DNA of 5,858 nucleotides from Paracoccaceae bacterium (GTDB taxonomy: Bacteria > Pseudomonadota > Alphaproteobacteria > Rhodobacterales > Rhodobacteraceae). The translations under genes and the position numbers were made by a program. Under the pieces are notes generated by a model. The model was not told where the DNA came from and did no database searches. It was given only the letters and a program-made list of their open reading frames with translations. Positions within the stretch are counted from its first letter, which is position 1; each line of letters begins with the position of its first letter. Below are positions 1-5,209 of the stretch, piece by piece. The DNA lies in the NCBI GenBank assembly GCA_021767525.1, contig JAASTF010000209.1:1-5858 (forward strand). The letters run 5' to 3'.

Positions 1-61
1 CGCGGCAATTCCATTCCGCCGCGTTCTGTCCTAGAGCGTGCGCAAAGGAAATGACAGCCCG

Positions 62-799
62 ATGACATACGAACCCTTCGAAATCGTCAACGGTGCCGCG
101 CAATCGCGCTGGCTCATCACCTGCGACCACGCGGCCAACACCGTGCCCCCATTCGTCAATGACGGCCATCTTGGCCTGGCGGCGGGCGACATGAACCGCC
201 ATATCGCCTATGACGTGGGCGCCGCCGGTGTCGCGCGGGCCTTGGCGCGGCTGCTGAATGCGCCTGCTGTCCTGTCGAATTTCTCGCGCCTGGTGATCGA
301 TCCGAACCGTGGCGAGGATGACCCGACCCTGTTGATGAAGCTGTATGACGGCACGATCATCCCCGCCAACCGCCATGCCGGCCCGGACGCATTGCACGAA
401 CGGCTGACGCGCTGCTATCGCCCCTATCACGACGCGATCGCCCAACTGGCCGCACGGCGCGACGACACGGTGATCGTGTCGATCCACTCGTACACCCGTC
501 AGCTGCAGGGCCGGCCGCCCCGGCCCTGGCATATCGGTATCCTTTATGCCGCCGACACGCGGTTTTCCAAACCACTGCTCGATCTCTTGCGCGCCGAGCC
601 CGACCTTTGCGTGGGCGAGAACGAGCCCTATGGCGGCCACCTGCCCGGCGACGCCATCGCCCGCCACGCCATCGCCCATCAGCGCCACAACACGCTGATC
701 GAAATCCGCAACGACCTGATCGAAACAGACGAGGCGCAGAACGCCTGGGCCGCGCGGCTGGCGCCCCTGCTGACCCGCGCGCTGGCCCACGTGGATTGA
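62..799 (+). CDS. N-formylglutamate amidohydrolase family protein
   Basis: The protein has 245 residues and belongs to the N-formylglutamate amidohydrolase (FGase) family, metal-dependent hydrolases whose characterised members split N-formyl-L-glutamate into formate and glutamate in histidine breakdown. Seen in the sequence: CDHAANTVP at residues 21-29, NFSRLVIDPNRGEDDP at about 73-88, IHSYT at 141-145, GENEPYGG at 185-192 and IEIRNDLI at 213-220. These conserved blocks of the family carry its likely metal and substrate ligands. There is no signal peptide, so it should be cytoplasmic. The ATG at 62 is preferred over an in-frame GTG at 38 because homologues usually begin close to this MTYEPFEIVN-like sequence and an AAAGGA lies at 43-48, although its 13-base spacing is long. 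No other hut gene is nearby, so a role in histidine degradation is not supported; it may act on another N-acyl amino acid. The DUF1244 gene follows after 50 bases. Confidence 0.9.
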   Translation: MTYEPFEIVNGAAQSRWLITCDHAANTVPPFVNDGHLGLAAGDMNRHIAYDVGAAGVARALARLLNAPAVLSNFSRLVIDPNRGEDDPTLLMKLYDGTIIPANRHAGPDALHERLTRCYRPYHDAIAQLAARRDDTVIVSIHSYTRQLQGRPPRPWHIGILYAADTRFSKPLLDLLRAEPDLCVGENEPYGGHLPGDAIARHAIAHQRHNTLIEIRNDLIETDEAQNAWAARLAPLLTRALAHVD

Positions 800-800
800 C

Positions 801-817
801 GGCGCGCGCAGCGCGCC
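801..817. other. GC-rich stem-loop after the amidohydrolase stop codon
   Basis: A perfect 7-base-pair stem (GGCGCGC at 801-807, GCGCGCC at 811-817) closes a GCA triloop, one base after the TGA at 797-799. It could protect the 3' end of the upstream message or attenuate transcription into the DUF1244 gene. No U-tract follows, only CCACATTTG, so a classical intrinsic terminator is unlikely. The loop core GCGCAGC recurs in two hairpins near 2510-2568. Confidence 0.7.
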
Positions 818-838
818 CCACATTTGCCCCGACCGCAA

Positions 839-843
839 CGGAG
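839..843 (+). promoter_or_regulatory. Shine-Dalgarno site fixing the DUF1244 start
   Basis: CGGAG lies six bases before the ATG at 850. The reading frame stays open far upstream, into the amidohydrolase gene, so this site and family length are what fix the start at 850 and give a 104-residue protein. Confidence 0.75.
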
Positions 844-849
844 ATCGAC

Positions 850-1164
850 ATGGACGACCAGACCCGCACCGAGATCGAGGCCGCCGCCTTTCGCCGCCTG
901 CGCCAGCACCTGATGCAGGACCGCGCGGACGTGCAGAATATCGACCTGATGAACCTGGCCGGATTCTGCCGCAACTGCCTAAGCCGCTGGTATCAAGAGG
1001 CCGCCAACGAACGCGGTATCGAGATGGGCAAGGACGAGGCACGCGAGATTTACTACGGCATGCCATACGACCAGTGGAAAGCACGAAACCAGACCGAGGC
1101 GAGCCCGGAAAAACAGGCCGCCTTCGAAAAGGCCTTTGCCGAAAACGTAGGCAAGAAAGACTGA
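850..1164 (+). CDS. DUF1244 family protein
   Basis: This small protein of 104 residues belongs to the DUF1244 family (SMc04008-like), whose members are about 100 residues long, so it looks complete. It is predicted to be mostly helical, soluble and cytoplasmic, with no signal peptide or membrane segment. The family hallmark is visible as NLAGFCRNCLSRWY at residues 35-48, with a CxxC pair at Cys40 and Cys43. It is followed by EIYYGMPYDQWK at 66-77 and a charged, lysine-rich C-terminal tail. The biochemical function is unknown. The cysteine pair could be redox-active or help bind metal, but that is inference. It lies 50 bases behind the amidohydrolase homologue in the same direction, so the two are probably co-transcribed, with a hairpin at 801-817 possibly tuning their ratio. 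I recall this pairing in related genomes but cannot check it here. Confidence 0.93.
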   Translation: MDDQTRTEIEAAAFRRLRQHLMQDRADVQNIDLMNLAGFCRNCLSRWYQEAANERGIEMGKDEAREIYYGMPYDQWKARNQTEASPEKQAAFEKAFAENVGKKD

Positions 1165-1181
1165 CCGCGGCCAACTGTCGT

Positions 1182-1195
1182 TTGATCATATTCAA
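1182..1195. promoter_or_regulatory. candidate FNR/FnrL-type operator
   Basis: The sequence TTGAT-CATA-TTCAA matches the FNR-family consensus TTGAT-N4-ATCAA at 9 of 10 defined positions. It sits inside a slightly longer inverted repeat, TTTGA-N6-TCAAA (1181-1196). It is an AT-rich island in the 68-base gap before the MFS transporter, centred about 44 bases before that start codon. FNR/FnrL proteins control genes in response to oxygen in this group; related Dnr/Nnr regulators use similar sites. Binding is inferred from the match alone. Confidence 0.4.
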
Positions 1196-1203
1196 ACTTG
1201 CGC

Positions 1204-1221
1204 AGACCGCGCCGCCGGTCT
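1204..1221. other. stem-loop just upstream of the transporter start
   Basis: AGACCG (1204-1209) pairs with CGGTCT (1216-1221) around a CGCCGC loop, giving a 6-base-pair stem that ends 11 bases before the ATG at 1233. There is no U-tract. It may be the 3' end of the DUF1244 message or a structure in the leader of the transporter message. Confidence 0.4.
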
Positions 1222-1232
1222 AGCAGTTTGCC

Positions 1233-2453
1233 ATGACCGATATCGCCCAGACACATACCGACGATGGCCGCGCCAAGCGCAATGTCGTGATCCTTGTGCT
1301 GGCCCAGGCCATCCTGGGCTCGCAAATGCCGATGATCTTTACCATCGGCGGGCTGGCGGGCCAGTCGCTGGCCAGCAATGCCTGCTGGGCGACCCTGCCG
1401 ATCTCGCTGATCGTGCTGGGCTCGATGATGGCGGCGACGCCGGTCTCGGCCCTGATGCAGAAATACGGCCGCCGCGCGGGGTTCTGGATCGGCACCACCT
1501 GCGGCGCTTTGGGTGGGGCAATCGGCGCTTACGGGCTTTACCTGGCATCCTTCCCGATCTTCCTTCTGGGCAGCCTGATCACCGGCGTCTATATGTCGGC
1601 CCAGGGCTTCTACCGCTTCGCCGCCGCCGACACCGCATCGGACGATTTCCGCCCAAAGGCGATTTCCTACGTGATGGCGGGCGGCCTTGCCTCGGCGGTG
1701 ATCGGCCCGCAGCTGGTCAAGGTGACCAGCCAGGCGATGGTCATCCCCTTCATGGGCACCTACCTGGCGGTGATCGCGGTCAACGTGATCGGCTCGCTTC
1801 TCTTTCTGTTCCTTGACATCCCCAAGCCACCCGTTCCAAGCGAGGATGCGCCGCGCGGCCGCTCCCGCTGGCAGCTTCTGACAACGCCGGTCATCGCGGT
1901 GTCGGTAATCTGCGCTATGGTGTCCTACGCCCTGATGAACCTGGTGATGACCTCGACCCCCCTGGCTGTCGTCGGCTGCGGGTTCGAGGAAGGCACCGCC
2001 GCCGACGTGGTCACCGCCCACGTGCTGGCGATGTATGTGCCCAGCTTTTTCACCGGCCACCTGATCGCGCGCTTCGGCGTGAAAAAGATCGTGGCCACCG
2101 GCCTCGTGATCCTCGCCGCCGCCGGCGTCGTGGCCTTGCAAGGGGTCGAGCTGGAAAACTTCTTCATCGCGCTGATCCTGTTGGGCGTCGGCTGGAATTT
2201 CGGCTTCATCGGCGCCACCACAATGCTGGCCGGCGCACACGAGGCGCATGAGCGTGGCCGGATGCAGGGCATGAACGACCTGATCGTGTTCGGCGGCGTC
2301 ACCTTCGCCTCGCTGGCCTCGGGCGGATTGATGAACTGTTCGGGCGGCAACGCGATGGAGGGCTGGGCCAGCGTCAACCTGGCAATGGCACCCTTCCTGA
2401 TGCTGGCGGGCGGCGCGCTGATCTGGCTCGCCCTGCGCCCGCAAGAGGACTGA
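1233..2453 (+). CDS. major facilitator superfamily (MFS) transporter
   Basis: This is an inner-membrane secondary transporter of 406 residues, a normal length for a 12-helix MFS permease. Hydrophobic segments lie at about 17-38, 51-73, 82-102, 107-128, 146-165, 173-195, 217-240, 255-279, 284-304, 309-331, 348-367 and 380-400. A charged loop (about 196-215, with PKPPVPSEDAPRGRSR) separates the two six-helix halves. The MFS motif A loop is seen as QKYGRRAGF at 76-84 and echoed in the second half as ARFGVKK at 279-285. The ATG at 1233 is the first possible start, because an in-frame TAG lies at 1221-1223. No Shine-Dalgarno sequence precedes it. The substrate cannot be read from the sequence. It resembles uncharacterised MFS proteins of alphaproteobacteria, and distant similarity to RfnT-like riboflavin carriers is possible but unproven. 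An FNR-like box upstream hints at oxygen-linked control. It converges on the KAS gene across a hairpin-rich gap. Confidence 0.95.
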   Translation: MTDIAQTHTDDGRAKRNVVILVLAQAILGSQMPMIFTIGGLAGQSLASNACWATLPISLIVLGSMMAATPVSALMQKYGRRAGFWIGTTCGALGGAIGAYGLYLASFPIFLLGSLITGVYMSAQGFYRFAAADTASDDFRPKAISYVMAGGLASAVIGPQLVKVTSQAMVIPFMGTYLAVIAVNVIGSLLFLFLDIPKPPVPSEDAPRGRSRWQLLTTPVIAVSVICAMVSYALMNLVMTSTPLAVVGCGFEEGTAADVVTAHVLAMYVPSFFTGHLIARFGVKKIVATGLVILAAAGVVALQGVELENFFIALILLGVGWNFGFIGATTMLAGAHEAHERGRMQGMNDLIVFGGVTFASLASGGLMNCSGGNAMEGWASVNLAMAPFLMLAGGALIWLALRPQED

Positions 2454-2483
2454 GCGCCGCGCCGCGATCACGCCCCCTGTTTC

Positions 2484-2540
2484 CTCTCTCCATAAATATC
2501 CTGGGGGGAGTCGCGCAGCGACGGGGGGCAAAGCCCCCCA
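2484..2540. repeat. putative Rhodobacterales intergenic repeat element
   Basis: The gap holds CTCTCTCCATAAATATCC, a G-run, a GTCGC-GCA-GCGAC hairpin (2510-2522) and a GGGGGGC-AAA-GCCCCCC hairpin (2523-2539). I recall the arrangement of CATAAATATCC followed by a G-run and short hairpins as a frequent intergenic motif in roseobacters and relatives; only one copy is in this window, so repetition cannot be shown here. CTCTCTCC (2484-2491) can also pair with GGGGGGAG (2503-2510) using G-U pairs. Confidence 0.5.
2523..2539. terminator. G/C-run hairpin between convergent genes
   Basis: GGGGGGC (2523-2529) pairs with GCCCCCC (2533-2539) around an AAA loop, a very stable 7-base-pair stem. Its place between two converging genes suggests that it ends transcription from one or both sides. 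Neither strand has a U-tract directly after it, so classical intrinsic termination is unproven. Confidence 0.5.
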
Positions 2541-2545
2541 CGCGG

Positions 2546-2568
2546 TCGGATCGGCGCAGCCGATCCGA
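2546..2568. terminator. 10-bp hairpin behind the KAS gene
   Basis: A perfect 10-base-pair stem (TCGGATCGGC at 2546-2555, GCCGATCCGA at 2559-2568) closes a GCA triloop. It begins 23 bases after the KAS stop codon on the - strand and is the longest hairpin in the window. It is the likely 3' end of the - strand operon. No T-run follows on the - strand, so it may work with Rho or act as an end stabiliser. Confidence 0.55.
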
Positions 2569-2591
2569 AACCACTGGTCAAAAGGCCGTCG

Positions 2592-3800
2592 TCAGATCTT
2601 GCGCAGCGCCAGGACCGCGTTCAGCCCGCCAAAAGCAAAAGCGTTTGACAACGCCACCTTCACCTTGGCCTCGCGCGCCTCGTTCGGCACCACGTCCAGC
2701 GCGCATTCCGGGTCGAACTCCTCATACCCGATGGTGGGGGCGATCACACCGTCGCGCACCGCCATGATGCAGGCCAACAATTCCACCGCCCCGGTCGCGC
2801 CAATCAGGTGTCCGTGCATCGACTTGGTCGACGAAATCATCAGATCGTCCGCATGGGCGCCGAAAACATCCGCCACTGCCGCGCATTCGGTCTTGTCATT
2901 TGCGGCCGTGCCGGTGCCGTGGGCGTTGATATAGCACACATCCTCGGGGTTCAGCCGAGCGTCTTTCAGCGCGCCGGAAATGGCCCGCGCCGCCCCTTGT
3001 TTCGAGGGCATGACGATGTCGGACGCGTCCGAGGACATGGCATAGCCCACGACCTCGGCCAATATCTCGGCGCCGCGGGTCTTGGCGTGCTCGTATTCCT
3101 CGAACACGAAAACACCCGCGCCCTCGCCCTGAACCATGCCGTTGCGGTTGGCCGAGAACGGGCGGCAGGCGTCTTTCGACATGACGCGCAGCCCTTCCCA
3201 GGCTTTCACCCCGCCGAAACACAGCATCGATTCCGATCCGCCAGTGACCATCGCGGGCGCCATGCCGGCGCGCACCATCTGGAACGCCTGCGCCATCGCG
3301 TGGTTCGACGAGGCGCACGCGGTCGACACGGTAAACGACGGGCCCTTCAGATTGTATTCCATGCTGATATGCGACACGGCGGCGTTGTTCATCAGCTTGG
3401 GCACGACGAAGGGGTGAACGCGGTTCTTCCCCTCTTCGTAAACAGCGCGGTAATTGTCGTCCCAGGTGCTGACGCCGCCACCGGCGGTGCCCAGAACGAC
3501 ACCCGCGCGCGCGGCCAATTCACCGATGAATTCCAACCCGGATTGGCCGATCGCCTCTTTCGCGGCCACCAGGGTGAACTGGGTGAACCGGTCATACAGC
3601 GTCATTTGCTGGCGGTTGAACCGGCCCTCGGCCTCGAAGCCCTTGACCTGGCCGCCGATCGAAATCGACAGCCGGTCGACATCGCGAAACTCCAGCGGGC
3701 CGATGCCGCAGCGCCCTTCGCGCATCGCCTCCAATGTTTCGGGCACATCATGGCCCAAGGCGTTGATGGTGCCAGCGCCGGTGATGACGACGCGCTTCAT
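2592..3800 (-). CDS. fabF: FabF-type beta-ketoacyl-ACP synthase (KAS II family)
   Basis: This cytoplasmic condensing enzyme of 402 residues joins malonyl-ACP to an acyl chain, the elongation step of fatty acid synthesis. E. coli FabF has about 413 residues, so this one is full length. It begins MKRVVITGAGTINALG. The Cys-His-His active site is complete: Cys162 in STACASS, His294 in NAHGTGT and His331 in KSMHGH, with the conserved Lys326 just before. GMVQGEGAG lies at 221-229. The C-terminal block reads NAFAFGGLN (386-394), where housekeeping FabF has GFGGTN, so the usual Thr is Leu. The start codon overlaps the stop of the ACP gene as ATGA (3797-3800), which implies translational coupling, and the pair probably works together. 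The genome very likely also has a housekeeping fabF, so this looks like a specialised copy, perhaps making chains for lipid A. That specialisation is inference. Confidence 0.96.
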   Translation of the reverse strand: MKRVVITGAGTINALGHDVPETLEAMREGRCGIGPLEFRDVDRLSISIGGQVKGFEAEGRFNRQQMTLYDRFTQFTLVAAKEAIGQSGLEFIGELAARAGVVLGTAGGGVSTWDDNYRAVYEEGKNRVHPFVVPKLMNNAAVSHISMEYNLKGPSFTVSTACASSNHAMAQAFQMVRAGMAPAMVTGGSESMLCFGGVKAWEGLRVMSKDACRPFSANRNGMVQGEGAGVFVFEEYEHAKTRGAEILAEVVGYAMSSDASDIVMPSKQGAARAISGALKDARLNPEDVCYINAHGTGTAANDKTECAAVADVFGAHADDLMISSTKSMHGHLIGATGAVELLACIMAVRDGVIAPTIGYEEFDPECALDVVPNEAREAKVKVALSNAFAFGGLNAVLALRKI

Positions 3801-4057
3801 GCGTGCTGCTCGGCCACCAGCTTTTCGATGCCGGCGACGATCTTGCCGACCGACGAGATGTCGAAATCGCTCTGCTCGGGTTCATTGGCGTTGAAGGGCA
3901 CCGAGATATCGAACGCCTCTTCGATGGCAAAGATCGACTCGACCAGACCCAGGCTGTCGATACCCAGATCTTCCAGCGTGCTGTCCATCGTCACGTCCGA
4001 CGGTTCCAGCACCGCTTGTTCGGCGATGATTTCGATGACCTTGTCCTTGACGCTCAT
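3797..4057 (-). CDS. specialised acyl carrier protein
   Basis: This small acidic carrier of 86 residues holds a growing acyl chain on a 4'-phosphopantetheine arm. The attachment site is Ser35 in the DSL motif (LEDLGIDSLGLVE, residues 28-40), which sits at the start of helix II as in all ACPs. The rest departs from housekeeping AcpP (about 77 residues). After helix II it reads FDISVPFNANEP and has a longer acidic loop (about 55-67) before the last helix, SSVGKIVAGIEKL. It also differs from rhizobial AcpXL. The start is firmly set by a perfect Shine-Dalgarno sequence. The gene lies 30 bases behind lpxD and overlaps the KAS gene by four bases, so it most likely serves that synthase and possibly LpxD. 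Which acyl chains it carries cannot be read from the sequence. Confidence 0.95.
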   Translation of the reverse strand: MSVKDKVIEIIAEQAVLEPSDVTMDSTLEDLGIDSLGLVESIFAIEEAFDISVPFNANEPEQSDFDISSVGKIVAGIEKLVAEQHA

Positions 4058-4065
4058 GCCCGGGG

Positions 4066-4073
4066 CCTCCTTT
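4066..4073 (-). promoter_or_regulatory. perfect Shine-Dalgarno site of the ACP gene
   Basis: On the - strand AAAGGAGG lies eight bases before the ATG at 4057. It is the strongest ribosome-binding site in the window and fits the high protein level usual for carrier proteins. It lies within the 30-base gap after lpxD, so the ACP can be translated much more strongly than its upstream neighbour. Confidence 0.85.
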
Positions 4074-4087
4074 CGGTTGCCGCTGAT

Positions 4088-5179
4088 TTAGTCACTCTGA
4101 CCGGGCTTGAAAACCGCTTTCTGCAAGGCCGCCACTTGTGCCGCCAGGCGCGGCAGGCGCCGCAGCGCCTTGTAGGTGTCGATATGGGCGTCCATCTTCA
4201 TCGCCGGATAGCCCAGCATGACGCGACCGGCGGGCACATTGGCCAGAACCTTGGTTGCGCCCCCGGTGATGACGTTGTCACCGATAAAGAGGTTGTCGGA
4301 AACGCCCGTCTGCCCGCCAAGCACCACGTTGTTGCCGATCCGGGTGGACCCCGCGATGCCCACCTGCGCGCAGATCAGGCAATCGTTGCCGATCACGACG
4401 TTATGGCCGATCTGCGCGAGGTTATCGAACTTGACCCCGTTGCCGATGATCGTATCACGCACGGTGCCCCGGTCGATGCAGGTATTGGCGCCCAGTTCGA
4501 CATCGTCGCCGATGGTCACATTGCCCAGGCTGTGGATGCGCGCATAGGGCTGGCTTGTGATCTCGCCCTGGTCGCCCAGGCTGTCGCGGACACGCTCAAT
4601 GGCGCTTTCCTCGGGCGTGACGAAGGAAAAGCCATCCGCCCCGACCGTGGCGCCGGGCTGTGCGATCAGGCGCGCACCGATCCGCACCCGCGCGCCGATC
4701 CGCACGCCTTCGCGCAGATACGCGCCCTGCCCCAAGACGGCGTCGGCACCGATGAAGCATTGCGGGCCAATCACCGCGCCCGCCCCGATCCGCGCACGCG
4801 GGCCGATCACTGTCAGCGGGCCGATGCTGGCATCGGCTGCCACATCCGCTGTCGGGTCGATCACCGCCGACGGATGGATGCCGGGGGCAAAGCCCTGGCC
4901 TGGGTCCATCATCGCCGAAAGCCCGGCCATCGCGAAACGCGGCCGAGGCGCGACGATCGCCGCCTTCAGCCCCAGCGCCTGCCAATCGGCCCCGTCCCAG
5001 ACCAGCGCGGCACGCGCGCGGCCCTGCCCCAGCTGATCGGCAAAAGCCGGTTTCATCGCAAGCGCCAGATCGTCGGGCCCGGCCATCGCCGGTTCGGCCA
5101 CGCCGGACACGGTCAAGTCGACGGCGCCAAGGGCCGTGGCCCCCAGCGCCTGTGCGATTTCTTCAATGGTGTGCGGCAT
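4088..5179 (-). CDS. lpxD: UDP-3-O-acylglucosamine N-acyltransferase LpxD
   Basis: LpxD adds a 3-hydroxyacyl chain from acyl-ACP to the 2-amine of UDP-3-O-acylglucosamine, the third step of lipid A synthesis, in the cytoplasm. The protein has 363 residues, somewhat longer than E. coli LpxD (341). The N-terminal uridine-binding domain covers about 1-100. The left-handed beta-helix of hexapeptide repeats runs from about 101 to 325. A C-terminal helix (YKALRRLPRLAAQVAALQKAV, split at about 336-356) completes the trimer-type fold. The general-base His259 is in QIGHNVVIG. GADGFSF (180-186) and ANTCIDRGTV (231-240) are further family blocks. An insertion with EESAIERVRDSLGDQ (190-204) partly accounts for the extra length. 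The gene is away from the common bamA-fabZ-lpxA-lpxB setting; whether it is the only lpxD in the genome cannot be seen. It lies 30 bases behind the transpeptidase and 30 before the ACP. Confidence 0.97.
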   Translation of the reverse strand: MPHTIEEIAQALGATALGAVDLTVSGVAEPAMAGPDDLALAMKPAFADQLGQGRARAALVWDGADWQALGLKAAIVAPRPRFAMAGLSAMMDPGQGFAPGIHPSAVIDPTADVAADASIGPLTVIGPRARIGAGAVIGPQCFIGADAVLGQGAYLREGVRIGARVRIGARLIAQPGATVGADGFSFVTPEESAIERVRDSLGDQGEITSQPYARIHSLGNVTIGDDVELGANTCIDRGTVRDTIIGNGVKFDNLAQIGHNVVIGNDCLICAQVGIAGSTRIGNNVVLGGQTGVSDNLFIGDNVITGGATKVLANVPAGRVMLGYPAMKMDAHIDTYKALRRLPRLAAQVAALQKAVFKPGQSD

Positions 5180-5209
5180 CCGCGACCCCCGGCTGGTTCG
5201 GGGCCAGAT

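Noticed and set aside
38..61. GTG at 38 as the start of the amidohydrolase homologue
   Set aside because: No Shine-Dalgarno sequence precedes it, and it adds eight residues (MRKGNDSP) that are not typical of the family; AAAGGA at 43-48 lies inside this extension.
51..65. Four-codon mini-frame (MTAR) whose stop overlaps the amidohydrolase ATG
   Set aside because: The AAAGGA site is only two bases before it, too close for good initiation, and such a short frame can arise by chance.
607..849. Upstream extension of the DUF1244 frame
   Set aside because: It overlaps the amidohydrolase gene in another frame, has Arg/Pro-rich noise composition, and the Shine-Dalgarno site and family length support the start at 850.
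1053..2531. Long open frame (492 codons) on the - strand opposite the MFS transporter
   Set aside because: It has no recognisable domain, its composition is rich in His, Gln, Arg and Asp as expected from reading a GC-rich gene backwards, and the + strand frame is a clear 12-helix transporter.
2602..2608. GCGCAGC core near the end of the KAS gene
   Set aside because: Only two base pairs can form around it; it encodes part of the conserved C-terminal ALRKI residues.
2808..4091. Long open frame (427 codons) on the + strand opposite the KAS and ACP genes
   Set aside because: It is the complement of two genes with intact active-site motifs, with His/Arg/Gly-rich composition and no known domain.
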